A stretch of 64,000 bases of DNA from Candidatus Cloacimonadota bacterium (GTDB lineage Bacteria; Muiribacteriota; UBA6191), in assembly GCA_023954715.1 (NCBI GenBank), contig JAGSHD010000001.1, forward strand, positions 62,001 through 126,000, written 5' to 3'. Positions 37,443-48,567 of this stretch are shown here, piece after piece. The position numbers and the translations under genes are program-made. The notes below the pieces were generated by a model, which was not told where the DNA came from, ran no database searches, and was given only the letters and a program-made list of their open reading frames with translations. Positions within the stretch are counted from its first letter, which is position 1; the number at the start of each line of letters is the position of its first letter.

Positions 37443-38252
37443 ATGAAATACAAATTAATAGTACCCAAACTTCACAAAAAATTAAGAAAACCAAATTGTA
37501 AAGTTCAATCCTACAAAGTTAAAATATCTAAAGATAAAATTCTATTTCAATTTGAAAGTCGAATCAATTATTCACCAATATACTTTGGCTACTTTGATGA
37601 AGTTTTATTCAAATCAAAACAGTCATTCGAACTATATGACGGGAAATTATGTAACATAGAAAGTAGTGATAGCTATATTTTAATAAATCATTTCACAAGA
37701 GAAGAAATATTCAATTTTACCACCGTTCTCTACAAATATCATCCGCAACTTGTAGGTCGAGACATTTGTGGACGTTTATTCATTCACACTTATAACTCTC
37801 AAATTAAGTGGTTACTTTACCAGTTTTTATCAAAACCGTCCTATGACAACGTGTGGGCCTTCTTTCAAAATGATACGTTAAAATGGACTAGTAAAGCTAC
37901 ATCGTTAATTGTAAACAGAGTAACTCCATCATTTTCACTTACAAAATGTTTAAACCATACCGTAGACTTAGGATTTAATTTTTATAATCCGTTAATATTT
38001 GTAATGGAGTTTGAAACTGTCATTGGACGTCTTAGATGGGAGGCTAATCGCTTAACTAAAAGTCAAAGTATTCGGAGGGTCGACAACAATGAAAGATTAG
38101 AACTACCCTCAAAATTTGAGTTTGATCAATGTAACCGTCACCTTGATACCTTATCCATAGACTATGATGCCAACCTTGCTTATACGATAGAAAATAACAA
38201 CTTTTGGGACATATATAAGATAGATTTAAAAAAGCAATTTACGTATAAATAA
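37443..38252 (+). CDS. Hypothetical protein, no family recognised
   Basis: 269 residues from an ATG at 37443, which has AGGA 5 bases upstream; an in-frame ATG at 37437 overlaps that site. Basic and aromatic-rich, without signal peptide or membrane segment. Recurrent Tyr/Phe/Asn runs (FGYFDEVLFK, LIFVMEFETVIG, NNFWDIYKIDL) suggest a folded beta-rich protein. It is an isolated gene between minus-strand yjbR and sbcD, with intergenic gaps of over 200 bases on each side. I could not link it to any family, and its base composition is like that of its neighbours. Confidence 0.6.
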   Translation: MKYKLIVPKLHKKLRKPNCKVQSYKVKISKDKILFQFESRINYSPIYFGYFDEVLFKSKQSFELYDGKLCNIESSDSYILINHFTREEIFNFTTVLYKYHPQLVGRDICGRLFIHTYNSQIKWLLYQFLSKPSYDNVWAFFQNDTLKWTSKATSLIVNRVTPSFSLTKCLNHTVDLGFNFYNPLIFVMEFETVIGRLRWEANRLTKSQSIRRVDNNERLELPSKFEFDQCNRHLDTLSIDYDANLAYTIENNNFWDIYKIDLKKQFTYK

Positions 38253-38491
38253 ATGGCGCACAAACCATAGTCTGAACAAACTACATACTATGTTCAATAA
38301 GTGAGCAAAGGGTATTATGAAAGGAGTCCTATAGAATACTAGTCGAAAGGGGAATTAATATTGCCTTTACTACACTACAAATGAAACAAAGTGTAAAAAC
38401 CTGACCAACAATGATGACAAACTTTTAGTATCAATAGTATATATTTTACTATACACTTTAAATGAAATCATTTTTCAAAAAGGAAATTATT

Positions 38492-39685
38492 TTGAAATTA
38501 TTACACACATCAGATTGGCATTTAGGGCAGCGTTTTCATCATTTGACTCGGCATCGAGAGCACTTTGATTTTCTGGAGTATTTGGTTCAGTTTATAAAAG
38601 AGCATAGTGTGGATATTTTGATCATTGCAGGAGATGTTTTTGATACAGCAAACCCTAGTCGAGAGGCTGAAAAGCTCTATTATGACTTTTTAAAAAATAT
38701 CGTCAGTTTGGGATTTTGTAAGATCATCATCATTGGGGGCAACCATGACTCTTCAAGCCATTTGAATGGCCCCAAAGTATTACTAGAGTCATTAAATATC
38801 CATATTTATGGTCATTTAAGCGATAATCTACAAGATATGGTGGTAGACTGCTCCTTAGCAGATCAAAGACTTCATATAGCTTGTATTCCTTATTTGAGAG
38901 ATACTGATATAAGAAGACAGGATATTGAAGACTCTATAGCAGATGTTGAGCTAAAGATTAGACAAGGAATCACTAAAATTTATAGTGATATGTCTAAGAT
39001 AATGCCAAAAGACTCCATCAATATAGCTACGGGTCATTTATTTGCCATTGGATCCCGATTAAGTGATAGTGAAAGAAGCATTCATGTGGGTAGTTTAGGA
39101 GCAGTAGCTCAAGATGGACTTCAGCACAATTTTGATTACATTGCCTTAGGTCATCTCCACAAATGTCAATCACTCAACAAAGACAATACTATTAGATACT
39201 GCGGTAGTCCAATTCCCCTAAGTTTTGGCGAAGCAAAACAAGTCAAAGAAATTACTCTGCTTGATATTGAAAATGACAAAATCGAGATGAGTACGCATGA
39301 ACTACCAAAATTCAGACCAATCTTTCAAATCAGTGGTGATTTTGAGCAAGTTCAAAAAGAGATTCATGATCTAGCTAGCCAAGTTTTTAGCAATACGCCT
39401 TGGCTCGAAATCAAACTCACGCAAAAGTCTCTTGCTAAACAATCATATGATAGCTTGTTTCAAGTATGTGAAGAATATCAAATCGAACTTGTCAAAGTGA
39501 TATTAGATCAAAGTAGAGATCTAATTGATGGGTACCTTTTTAGTGAAACAGATATAAGTGAACTATCTCCGAGTGACATCTTTGCTCAAAGGCTAGAACA
39601 CTATGATGGAGACTCTTCAAAGCAAGACCTAAATCAATGTTTTTCTCAGTTACTAGACTCTTATTATGAAAGTAAATCCTCATGA
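38492..39685 (+). CDS. sbcD: Exonuclease SbcCD, subunit D (nuclease)
   Basis: 397 residues from a TTG at 38492, preceded 8 bases upstream by AAAAAGGA. An in-frame ATG at 38462 would add ten residues not seen in SbcD proteins, while the TTG gives the canonical MKLLHTSDWHLGQ. Metallophosphoesterase motifs: DWHLG, IIAGDVFDT, GGNHDS, ATGHLF and LGHLH. It cuts hairpins and DNA ends with SbcC and ATP. The stop overlaps the sbcC start by four bases (ATGA). Confidence 0.92.
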   Translation: MKLLHTSDWHLGQRFHHLTRHREHFDFLEYLVQFIKEHSVDILIIAGDVFDTANPSREAEKLYYDFLKNIVSLGFCKIIIIGGNHDSSSHLNGPKVLLESLNIHIYGHLSDNLQDMVVDCSLADQRLHIACIPYLRDTDIRRQDIEDSIADVELKIRQGITKIYSDMSKIMPKDSINIATGHLFAIGSRLSDSERSIHVGSLGAVAQDGLQHNFDYIALGHLHKCQSLNKDNTIRYCGSPIPLSFGEAKQVKEITLLDIENDKIEMSTHELPKFRPIFQISGDFEQVQKEIHDLASQVFSNTPWLEIKLTQKSLAKQSYDSLFQVCEEYQIELVKVILDQSRDLIDGYLFSETDISELSPSDIFAQRLEHYDGDSSKQDLNQCFSQLLDSYYESKSS

Positions 39686-42600
39686 AAATATTAAGTATTA
39701 ACTTTAGCAATCTTAATTCCTTAAAAGGGGATTTTTGCATTCAACTAGACTCTGGTAGCCTCCATGATGCTGGGATTTTTGCTATTTGTGGACCTACTGG
39801 CTCAGGTAAAAGTACCATCTTAGATGCCATCACTTTGGCCTTATTTGGCAAAGCCGCTCGATATGATGATGGAACCAATGTTCAAAATATGATGTCTAGA
39901 GGAACATGGGAAAGTAAGGCTAGTGTTAGTTTTGAAACTCGTAAAAAAATCTACACATCTACTTGGATGCTCAAGCGTGCCCATAAAAAACCAGATGGTA
40001 AATTTCAAGGAGTAAAGCGTGAGGTTTCTGACGCATCGGGCACAATTCTTTTTACTAAAAAAAATGACATAGATGATTTTATCGCCTCTGAAAGCGGCCT
40101 TGATTATAAACGCTTTTTAAGATCCGTTTTACTGGCCCAAGGACAGTTTAAAGAGTTTTTAGATGCCAATGCTAAAGCTAGGGGTGAGCTCCTTGAAAAA
40201 ATAACTGGTACCGAAATATATAGTGAACTAGGTAAACTTTGTTTTATATTAACCAAAGAAAAAAACATTGAAATCGGAAAACTGAAACAACATGTAGATC
40301 ATCTTAAACTTCTAGTAGATGAGCAAATAGATGACTTGAATACCGAAAAAAAATCATTAAACGATCAAATCAAAGAAAGCAAAACTCAAATAGAGTCATT
40401 AAATAAGTCTCAAAATAAATATAAAATTTTAGATACCTATCATCAAAACGAAGGATTAATAAAGCAAAAGATTATTGACCTAAAACCGCTCTTAGATAAT
40501 CAAGAGACCACTATCAAAAAATTGAATAAACACAAACAAACTCAAGATTTTCAACAGAGTTTATTTAATCTAAATAGCATTCAGGAGCAATTGACTGATT
40601 GTCAAAATAACACGGTCAAAATAGACGCTCAACTGCCTAAAGCGCAAACTCTATTAAATGACTTAACTCAAAGTCTAAAATCTTTTTATAACAAAGAGAT
40701 TAGTCAACTTAAGCAGAAGTTTGAAAAAAATAAACTTGCTATTGATCAGACTAATAAATCTCTGCTAAAATCTAAAGACTGGCTATCTGAAAATGAAGCT
40801 CTATCTCAAGTTTTAGCGCAATACCCTAAAATTAAACTAGCACACTCGCACTTTTTAGAAACAAAAACAAAAGTAAAGTTTCAAGAAAGCACTCTTACTT
40901 CGCAAAAAGATAAATTAAACAATCTTGATAAACAATCGCAACAATTAGAGAAAGAATACCTAAAACAAGCTGAATCACATGATTTAGTCCAAAAAACTGT
41001 AAGAGATTTAGAGTCCAAATATGAAAAGTTGATTCAAGTCAAAACTTTGATAGAGTACCAACAAGATTTAAAAGAACAACATAGTCATCAATCCAATGTG
41101 CAAAGTCTACTTAGCAATGTAAAAGTACATGACGGTCTTAAGTTAAGACAAACAGAAATCCAAAATAAAATAGATCAACAGATAAAGCTCAAAGACAAGC
41201 TCTCTATTGATCTACAAGATATTAATTCCTCATACGAAAAAGAAAACAAAGTTCTTGAAGATAAACAAAAAATACTAAATTTGAGTTTAACAATAGATAG
41301 TTTGACTCAGCAACGTAGCCAACTGAATGATGATCAAGAGTGTCCATTATGCGGAAGCCTAGATCATCCTTACACAGATGGACTAGAAATCAGCCTAAAT
41401 CAGAGTCAAATTGATTTTGAAGAGCAAAATGTAGCCGTAAAAAAAATATCTAAAGAAAAAACAAAATTAGAAACCGAGTTACAGCTTACTGCCAAAAATT
41501 TAGACTTAGAACAAAAAGAGTTAAAAGCAGTCTCTAGCCAGCTCCAAGATCATCGTACAATAATTAAACCTCTGTTAAAGTCCTTGTCTTTTAACTTGAT
41601 GGATTTAGATGATAATAGTTTTGTACTCAGACTCAATCATAAAACTGAAACTATCAAGTCAACAATTGATGAACTCGAAACCAAAATCAAAAAAATCGTA
41701 TCTCAAAAAAGTGTGTTAGATCAACATAAACAGCAACTCGATCAATCAAACAAAGTACTAACAGAAAAGCAAGCTATCAAATCTCAAAATGAAAAGTTGA
41801 ATAAAGACTTAAAAGAGACTATAAAAAGCAGCCAAGCTAATCTAGATCTATTAACAAAAAATCTACAAAAAGACAGTAATGACATTGTTGAGCAATTGGA
41901 AAAACTAAATTACACATGCCAACTAGATAAAATAGACTCACTTATCGAAACATTAGATAGTGAGATACAAGTCTTGCAAAGACATGAAAAGGATATACAA
42001 AGCTTTGACTCTGAACTGCAATTGAAAAACAAAGATCAAAGCTTTATACAAGAACAAGTAAACACTACTACAGGCAAGATGAACAATATAGATACCATTG
42101 ATCAAGACTTCAACTTTGTCACTGAGCCAAATGAATTAATTTATGAAAAGCGCATTCAAGATGGCAAGCAACATTTAAAGATTCTTCAAGAGAAACAGCA
42201 AGAATTAAAAGGCCAAAAGCTTGATTTAGATGCAACACTTCAAAAATTAGTCACCAAGCTAGATAAAGACATTAAATCATCTATTTTTACAAACATAGAA
42301 GACTTAAAACAGTCTGCCCTTTCAACAAGTCAGCAAAATGAATTACAAGAAATTCTTGATGATATCAAATCAAAAAGTAGCTCCATCGATACTCTAAAAA
42401 ATCAAAACATAAAGCTATATGAAGATCATGAACTAAAAGCTATCGATCATGATGATTCACCAACAGCGTTGCAAGCTTTAAATGATCAAAGAAAACAAAT
42501 AGAGCAACAAATTGAGTTACTTAATCAAAGATTAGGACAGATTTCTAATATCTTCACGGAAGATCTTAATAAACAAAATCAAGTTAAATCTATTTTACTT

Positions 42601-43128
42601 GAGATTCAAGCCTTAAAGGAGAAATACAAAGATTGGTTTATGATGAACTCATTGATTGGGAGCGCTGAAGGAGATAGCTTTTCAAAGTTTGCTCAAGGAC
42701 TAACTCTACAACGATTAGTGAGTATAGCAAATCAACACTTGTTTGAACTCAATCCTAGATACCAAATCCAAAGATCAAGTGATAAAGAGCTAGAACTAGA
42801 AATCGTGGATCTTTATCAAGCCAATAGTGTTAGACCTACTAAAAGTTTATCAGGTGGAGAGTCTTTTTTACTTAGCCTATCTTTGGCATTAAGCTTGTCT
42901 GAATTATCATCGCAAAAAAATCCGATTCGTAGTTTGTTTATTGATGAAGGCTTTGGCAGTTTAGACTCAGACACTTTAGACGTGGCCTTGAGTGCCTTAG
43001 AAAATCTCCGTCATCAAAACCGCATGATTGGTATTATCTCTCACGTAGATGCTTTAAAGCAGAGGATTCATGCTAAAGTAGAAGTCAATCGACAGTCTAA
43101 CGGTAACTCTAGTATCAGTATTTCTTGA
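39682..43128 (+). CDS. sbcC: Exonuclease SbcCD, subunit C (SMC-like ATPase)
   Basis: 1148 residues. Walker A GPTGSGKSTILDAI near residue 34 opens the N-terminal ATPase half. Two long coiled coils (about 190-540 and 570-930) surround the zinc hook CPLC at 554-557. The C-terminal half contains SLSGGESFLLSLSLAL and the Walker B IDEGFGSLDSDTLD. It forms the dimeric clamp that hands DNA ends to SbcD. Coupled to sbcD. The coiled-coil region is very rich in Gln, Lys and Asp. It ends 4 bases before the converging marC gene, with no terminator in between. Confidence 0.93.
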   Translation: MKILSINFSNLNSLKGDFCIQLDSGSLHDAGIFAICGPTGSGKSTILDAITLALFGKAARYDDGTNVQNMMSRGTWESKASVSFETRKKIYTSTWMLKRAHKKPDGKFQGVKREVSDASGTILFTKKNDIDDFIASESGLDYKRFLRSVLLAQGQFKEFLDANAKARGELLEKITGTEIYSELGKLCFILTKEKNIEIGKLKQHVDHLKLLVDEQIDDLNTEKKSLNDQIKESKTQIESLNKSQNKYKILDTYHQNEGLIKQKIIDLKPLLDNQETTIKKLNKHKQTQDFQQSLFNLNSIQEQLTDCQNNTVKIDAQLPKAQTLLNDLTQSLKSFYNKEISQLKQKFEKNKLAIDQTNKSLLKSKDWLSENEALSQVLAQYPKIKLAHSHFLETKTKVKFQESTLTSQKDKLNNLDKQSQQLEKEYLKQAESHDLVQKTVRDLESKYEKLIQVKTLIEYQQDLKEQHSHQSNVQSLLSNVKVHDGLKLRQTEIQNKIDQQIKLKDKLSIDLQDINSSYEKENKVLEDKQKILNLSLTIDSLTQQRSQLNDDQECPLCGSLDHPYTDGLEISLNQSQIDFEEQNVAVKKISKEKTKLETELQLTAKNLDLEQKELKAVSSQLQDHRTIIKPLLKSLSFNLMDLDDNSFVLRLNHKTETIKSTIDELETKIKKIVSQKSVLDQHKQQLDQSNKVLTEKQAIKSQNEKLNKDLKETIKSSQANLDLLTKNLQKDSNDIVEQLEKLNYTCQLDKIDSLIETLDSEIQVLQRHEKDIQSFDSELQLKNKDQSFIQEQVNTTTGKMNNIDTIDQDFNFVTEPNELIYEKRIQDGKQHLKILQEKQQELKGQKLDLDATLQKLVTKLDKDIKSSIFTNIEDLKQSALSTSQQNELQEILDDIKSKSSSIDTLKNQNIKLYEDHELKAIDHDDSPTALQALNDQRKQIEQQIELLNQRLGQISNIFTEDLNKQNQVKSILLEIQALKEKYKDWFMMNSLIGSAEGDSFSKFAQGLTLQRLVSIANQHLFELNPRYQIQRSSDKELELEIVDLYQANSVRPTKSLSGGESFLLSLSLALSLSELSSQKNPIRSLFIDEGFGSLDSDTLDVALSALENLRHQNRMIGIISHVDALKQRIHAKVEVNRQSNGNSSISIS

Positions 43129-43132
43129 TATA

Positions 43133-43732
43133 TTATTGAGTAAAGCCAATCAAACCATCGTGTACAAACTGAATGGCTAGTGCAGCCAATAAAACGCCTA
43201 AAAATCTCTGTAAGATGTCATCACCCGTTTGCCCAATAATATCTTTAATAAGTTTAGAGTAGAGCATCAAAACCAAAGTAGCAAATGTGACACATATAAT
43301 TGCCAAGGAAACAGATACATAACCGGCTGCGGTAGAGGTTTTTGAAAATAACAAAACAGATAAAGTTAAAGTGCCAGGTCCCGCAATCATAGGAATACTC
43401 ATAGGATAAACAGATATATCATCTTGAGTATCTTCTACTTTTTCGTGGGAGTTTTTTACAATCATATGAAAAGCTGTATAAAACAATAATATACCACCTG
43501 AAACACCAAAAGCATGTATGCTAATACCCAGTGTTCCTAGTAGGTTTTGTCCATACTTTCCAAATACAATAATTAAGATAGTTGAGATAATAAAAGTCTT
43601 AAAAGACATAAATCTACGGTGGGATACACTCTGCTTTCCCACTAAACCATGAAAAATCATTGCTCCCCCCACGGGATCGATAATGACAAACATAGAAGTA
43701 AGTGCATTTAAAAATATAGTTAGATCAAACAT
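43133..43732 (-). CDS. MarC family integral membrane protein
   Basis: 199 residues with six predicted transmembrane helices. Family marks: FVIIDPVGGAMIFHGLV near residue 15, SGGILLFYTAFHMI, MSIPMIAGPGTLTLSVLL and the C-terminal RFLGVLLAALAIQFVHDGL. Members are named for an old multiple-antibiotic-resistance locus, but a transport substrate is not established. Inner membrane. Tail-to-tail with sbcC with only four bases between the stops. Confidence 0.88.
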   Translation of the reverse strand: MFDLTIFLNALTSMFVIIDPVGGAMIFHGLVGKQSVSHRRFMSFKTFIISTILIIVFGKYGQNLLGTLGISIHAFGVSGGILLFYTAFHMIVKNSHEKVEDTQDDISVYPMSIPMIAGPGTLTLSVLLFSKTSTAAGYVSVSLAIICVTFATLVLMLYSKLIKDIIGQTGDDILQRFLGVLLAALAIQFVHDGLIGFTQ

Positions 43733-43927
43733 ATAGACTCTTTTAAGATCTTTAAAACAAGTAAGTTAATTTTGTCGCATAATAAATACAATTATAGGTT
43801 TAGTCTACGTTTTTTTAATATTTATCATCATTTGAATAAATCAAATCTAAAAGCAAGGTGCAAACTTTCATAAATCTACAATCTAATCAATTACTTACCA
43901 TTAAAAATAAACATTTAGCCTATAAGA

Positions 43928-43955
43928 TTGTAAATTATGCAAATTTCACTATAAT
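43928..43955 (+). promoter_or_regulatory. Promoter of the PYROXD2-like oxidoreductase gene
   Basis: A perfect TATAAT at 43950-43955 lies 16 bases downstream of TTGTAA (43928-43933, four of six consensus bases). It lies inside the open frame that extends upstream to 43858, which supports the later GTG start at 43987 rather than the first possible start. The ribosome-binding site AGGGAGG is at 43975-43981. Confidence 0.6.
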
Positions 43956-43986
43956 TTTATTTAATACGTATATTAGGGAGGATTTT

Positions 43987-45585
43987 GTGACAAAATTGAA
44001 GAAGAGATATGATGCGATTATTATTGGTGGTGGACACAACGGATTAGTTACAGCCGGCTATCTAGCTAAAGCTGGTCTAAGTGTTGCTGTTTTTGAAAGA
44101 AGATACATTACAGGTGGTTGTGCCGTTACGGAAGAGCCTTGGGAAGGATTTAAGATATCCTCACTTTCTTATGTAAACAGCCTCTTTAAACCTGAAATTA
44201 TCGATGATCTAAATCTAAGACAGCATGGATTTGAAATGCTCCCTCGTGAACCATCTAGTTTTACTCCTTTTCCTAACGGAGACTATCTCATGTTAGGGCC
44301 TGATAAAAAAATGAATATTGAGCAAATCTCTAAGTTTTCTAAAAAAGATGCTAAGGCTTATCCTTTATATGAAAAGATGTTAGATGACATGTCACAAATC
44401 TTAGAGCCAATGATGACTATGGTTCCTCCAAATCCAGCTAAACTAAATTTTTCTGACTTGTGTACTTATGGATGGTTCGGATTAAAAAATAAATCAAAAT
44501 TAGAAAAGGACTGGGCCGAGCTTACCCGACTGATGACCGGATCAGCTACAGATATGTTAGACGAGTGGTTTGAAAGCGAAGAACTAAAAACTACTTTAGC
44601 CACGGATGCAGTTATTGGAGCCAATGCAAGTCCTTCTATGCCCGGTACAGCTTATGTCTTGTTTCATCATGTTATGGGCGAATGTAATGGTGTAAGAGGG
44701 GTGTGGGGATACATGAGAGGTGGAATGGGAGGTTTGACCCAAAGTTTAACTAAATCTTGTGTAAGCCTAGGTGTAGATATCTTTACTTCATCTCCTATTG
44801 AAAAAATCTTGGTTAAAAATGGTCGAGTGAGCGGTGTTTTAACTAAAGAAGGCAATGAAGTTTTAGCTAATATTGTCGCTTCCAATGCTGATTGTGAAAA
44901 TACCTTTATGAAACTAATGGATGAAAAAGACCTTCCTGATAACTTTGTTAGAGACGTGAAACGAATCAATTATGACTCTGCATCAGTAAAGATTAATTTA
45001 GCTTTAGACGGTTTACCAAACTTTACTGCTTGTCCATCTGACAAAGCTGGACCATGGCATAGAGGTACCATTCATATAAGCCCTGATATGCAGTATATAG
45101 AAGATGCTTATTCTGACTCTGTTGCTAAACGACCTAGTGAACGACCCATCTTAGAATGTACAATCCCAAGTGTTGTTGATAATACTCTTGCTCCTAGTGG
45201 AAAACATGTTATGAATGTCTTCACACAGTATGGACCTTATGAATTACGGGATGGACTCTCTTGGGAGACTGAGAAAGAAAAGTATATGGATCGCGTCATC
45301 GATATTTTGACAGAGTATGCTCCAAATTTAAAAGACATAGTTTTACATCGTCAAATGTTTACACCTCAAGATATTGAAAAAGAATACGGAGCTACGGGTG
45401 GATCGTTATTTCATGGTCGTATGACTCTAGATCAAATGTTTGCTATGCGTCCTGTACCTGGATATGCAAATTATAGATCACCAATAAAGGGATTATATAT
45501 GTGTGGTAGTAGCTGCCATCCTGGTGGTGGAGTTATGGGAACTCCAGGTCTCAATGCTTCTAAAGAAATTTTAAAAGATCGATAA
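43987..45585 (+). CDS. FAD-dependent oxidoreductase, phytoene-desaturase-like (PYROXD2-like)
   Basis: 532 residues from a GTG at 43987 with AGGGAGG 5 bases upstream. The N-terminal Rossmann FAD site IIIGGGHNGLVTAGYLA is at about 11-27, followed by ERRYITGGCAVTEE as in PYROXD2 and related phytoene-desaturase-family enzymes. The C-terminal FAD segment GLYMCGSSCHPGGGVMGTPG is typical. Cytoplasmic. The substrate is unknown: no carotenoid genes are nearby, and the PYROXD2 branch is not a proven desaturase. A single gene ending in a bidirectional terminator. Confidence 0.85.
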   Translation: MTKLKKRYDAIIIGGGHNGLVTAGYLAKAGLSVAVFERRYITGGCAVTEEPWEGFKISSLSYVNSLFKPEIIDDLNLRQHGFEMLPREPSSFTPFPNGDYLMLGPDKKMNIEQISKFSKKDAKAYPLYEKMLDDMSQILEPMMTMVPPNPAKLNFSDLCTYGWFGLKNKSKLEKDWAELTRLMTGSATDMLDEWFESEELKTTLATDAVIGANASPSMPGTAYVLFHHVMGECNGVRGVWGYMRGGMGGLTQSLTKSCVSLGVDIFTSSPIEKILVKNGRVSGVLTKEGNEVLANIVASNADCENTFMKLMDEKDLPDNFVRDVKRINYDSASVKINLALDGLPNFTACPSDKAGPWHRGTIHISPDMQYIEDAYSDSVAKRPSERPILECTIPSVVDNTLAPSGKHVMNVFTQYGPYELRDGLSWETEKEKYMDRVIDILTEYAPNLKDIVLHRQMFTPQDIEKEYGATGGSLFHGRMTLDQMFAMRPVPGYANYRSPIKGLYMCGSSCHPGGGVMGTPGLNASKEILKDR

Positions 45586-45587
45586 AT

Positions 45588-45624
45588 AAAAAAGGTCCTA
45601 GCTATTGATCTAGGACCTTTTTTT
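45588..45624. terminator. Bidirectional terminator between the oxidoreductase and fghA
   Basis: A perfect stem of 14 bases (45588-45601 with 45610-45623, 8-base loop) has an A run on one side and a T run on the other. It starts 2 bases after one stop codon and ends just before the stop codon of the converging fghA gene. Confidence 0.9.
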
Positions 45625-45625
45625 G

Positions 45626-46480
45626 TTACTTTAATTGGTTTTTATGCCATTCAAAATGATCTCTTAAAAAACTAGCAATAAAAAAATAACTATGATCATA
45701 TCCTTCTTGCCGTCGCATGATTAAAGGATACTCTAATTGAGTTGCTATTTGTTCAAACTCATCTGTGCCTAACTCTGAATCCAAAAACTCATCGGCTAGC
45801 CCTTGATCAATCAAGATTGGTTTAGGGTCACTAGATCTTTGAATCAACTTAGAAGAATCGTAATCCTCCCAAAGCCCTTTGTCATCTCCTAAATAATTAC
45901 TAAATGCCTTTATACCCCAAGGATAATTACTAGGCCGTAAAATTGGAGAAAAAGCCGAAATAGACTGAAACAAATCCGGGTTTTTGAGGGCTATTGTAAT
46001 GGCACCATGTCCACCCATAGAATGTCCTGAAACACCTACCTTTGCTCCATCCAATGAAAAATTATGAAATACAGCTTGATAAAGCTCTTCCACAATATAG
46101 CTATACATATTGTAGTTTTTATCAAAAGGGGGATTGGTGGCATCTAAATAAAATCCCGCACCGGTCCCAAAATCCCAAGAGTCATCGTCCCCATCTACTT
46201 TGACTCCCCGAGGAGATGTATCAGATGCAACAACAACCATGTTAAACTCATTGGCATAGTTTTGTGAGCCTGCTTTAGTCATAAAATTTTCATGAGTACA
46301 AGTCAAACCAGACAAAAAGAAAAGTACAGATACATCTTTATCTTCATAGTTTTCTGGAAAAAATACGCTAAAGGTCATTTCACAGTTTGTAACTGATGAA
46401 AAATGTGTGTAAACATTTTGCAAACCACCAAAACACTTATTTGATTTACTTAGTTTTAAGTCTAAAAACGAGTTTGTCAT
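45626..46480 (-). CDS. fghA: S-formylglutathione hydrolase
   Basis: 284 residues of the esterase D family. It hydrolyses S-formylglutathione to formate and glutathione, the second step of glutathione-dependent formaldehyde oxidation. Nucleophile Ser154 lies in GHSMGGHGA; a likely Asp is in DQGLADEF and the His in GYDHSYFF. The FFLSGLTCTHENF region and RGVKVDGDDDSWDFG are characteristic. It lies 8 bases downstream of adhC, with an AGGAG ribosome-binding site inside the gap, forming a two-gene detoxification operon. Confidence 0.95.
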   Translation of the reverse strand: MTNSFLDLKLSKSNKCFGGLQNVYTHFSSVTNCEMTFSVFFPENYEDKDVSVLFFLSGLTCTHENFMTKAGSQNYANEFNMVVVASDTSPRGVKVDGDDDSWDFGTGAGFYLDATNPPFDKNYNMYSYIVEELYQAVFHNFSLDGAKVGVSGHSMGGHGAITIALKNPDLFQSISAFSPILRPSNYPWGIKAFSNYLGDDKGLWEDYDSSKLIQRSSDPKPILIDQGLADEFLDSELGTDEFEQIATQLEYPLIMRRQEGYDHSYFFIASFLRDHFEWHKNQLK

Positions 46481-46488
46481 AAATACTC

Positions 46489-47640
<1,152 letters not shown>

Positions 47641-47862
47641 TTAACAATTTGAATGACCTCCTTATAATATAAACAAGTAGGATTTATGGCAATAGTAGAA
47701 AACAAAAATTTTAAGCACTTATTTTTCAATAATTCCACATGGAATATAGAAGACAATACAAAAAATCTAGTAATTTACAGTAATTATGTATTAGATTGAT
47801 CCACTTACCTTGCGTAACGAAAGATATTAAGATAGGCTGATGGCTTATATAATGTCCATTAA

Positions 47863-48567
47863 GTGATAGCACCTAATAAAAGATCAACTATGTGTGAACC
47901 TATAAATCATGAAAATGAAATTATCTACTATTTTCATGACTTACGAAATAAAATGTCTCAAGCAAAGTCTTGCATGTATGTTGCCATGGATGATCATGAA
48001 AGCCTTCGTGAAAATGAATGGTTAAATTTATGTACTGAAGCTATTGACTTAGGTACCGAAATTTTAAATGACGGGTTAAACTCGTTCACAAGTAGCCATA
48101 TTTCTAATGCCATTCATCATGAACATGTTCGAATCGAACTCCAAGATTTTATTAGCGCTTGGATCAAAGAGCCATATAAACTTTCTCAAGCAAAAGCTGA
48201 TATCAAGTTTGTACTAACTAGCAATTTATTGGATGTACCAAAGTTTGTAGAACTCCATCCTCAAAAGTTATACCGCCTCAGAGACAATATTGTAGATAAT
48301 GCCATTGAAGCCGAAGCAAGTAAAATTACTATAAACATTGATATGAAAGACGACTACTTTGTTATTACATGTATTGACAACGGTAATGGCATGAGCCAAG
48401 ATCAAATCGATCAAATTCTTTTGAATAAATATAAAAAAGACAATCTACATGGAATAGGTACTCAATATTTACTAAATACTGTTAAAACACATCGATCTGT
48501 AGTTACAATTGATTCGCATCTAGGCGAGGGGACTACATTAAGATTTTTATGCCCTTATGTAGATTAA
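47863..48567 (+). CDS. Stand-alone HATPase-domain protein (minimal histidine-kinase-like)
   Basis: 234 residues from a GTG; an ATG at 47890 is an alternative and neither has a clear ribosome-binding site. The N-terminal helical part contains FHDLRNKMSQ, which resembles an H-box with His25. The C-terminal ATP-binding domain has DNIVDNAIEAEAS (N box), CIDNGNGMS (G1) and LHGIGTQYLLN (G2), then GEGTTLRF. No sensor or membrane segment. It faces a receiver-only gene with which it overlaps by four bases tail to tail, suggesting a two-component pair encoded on opposite strands. Chemotaxis or anti-sigma-like roles cannot be excluded. Confidence 0.8.
   Translation: MIAPNKRSTMCEPINHENEIIYYFHDLRNKMSQAKSCMYVAMDDHESLRENEWLNLCTEAIDLGTEILNDGLNSFTSSHISNAIHHEHVRIELQDFISAWIKEPYKLSQAKADIKFVLTSNLLDVPKFVELHPQKLYRLRDNIVDNAIEAEASKITINIDMKDDYFVITCIDNGNGMSQDQIDQILLNKYKKDNLHGIGTQYLLNTVKTHRSVVTIDSHLGEGTTLRFLCPYVD

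Noticed and set aside
38253-38491. Inverted CATAGT/ACTATG and ATAGTA/TACTAT pairs before sbcD
   Set aside because: Six-base arms are expected by chance in AT-rich sequence; no consistent operator could be defined.
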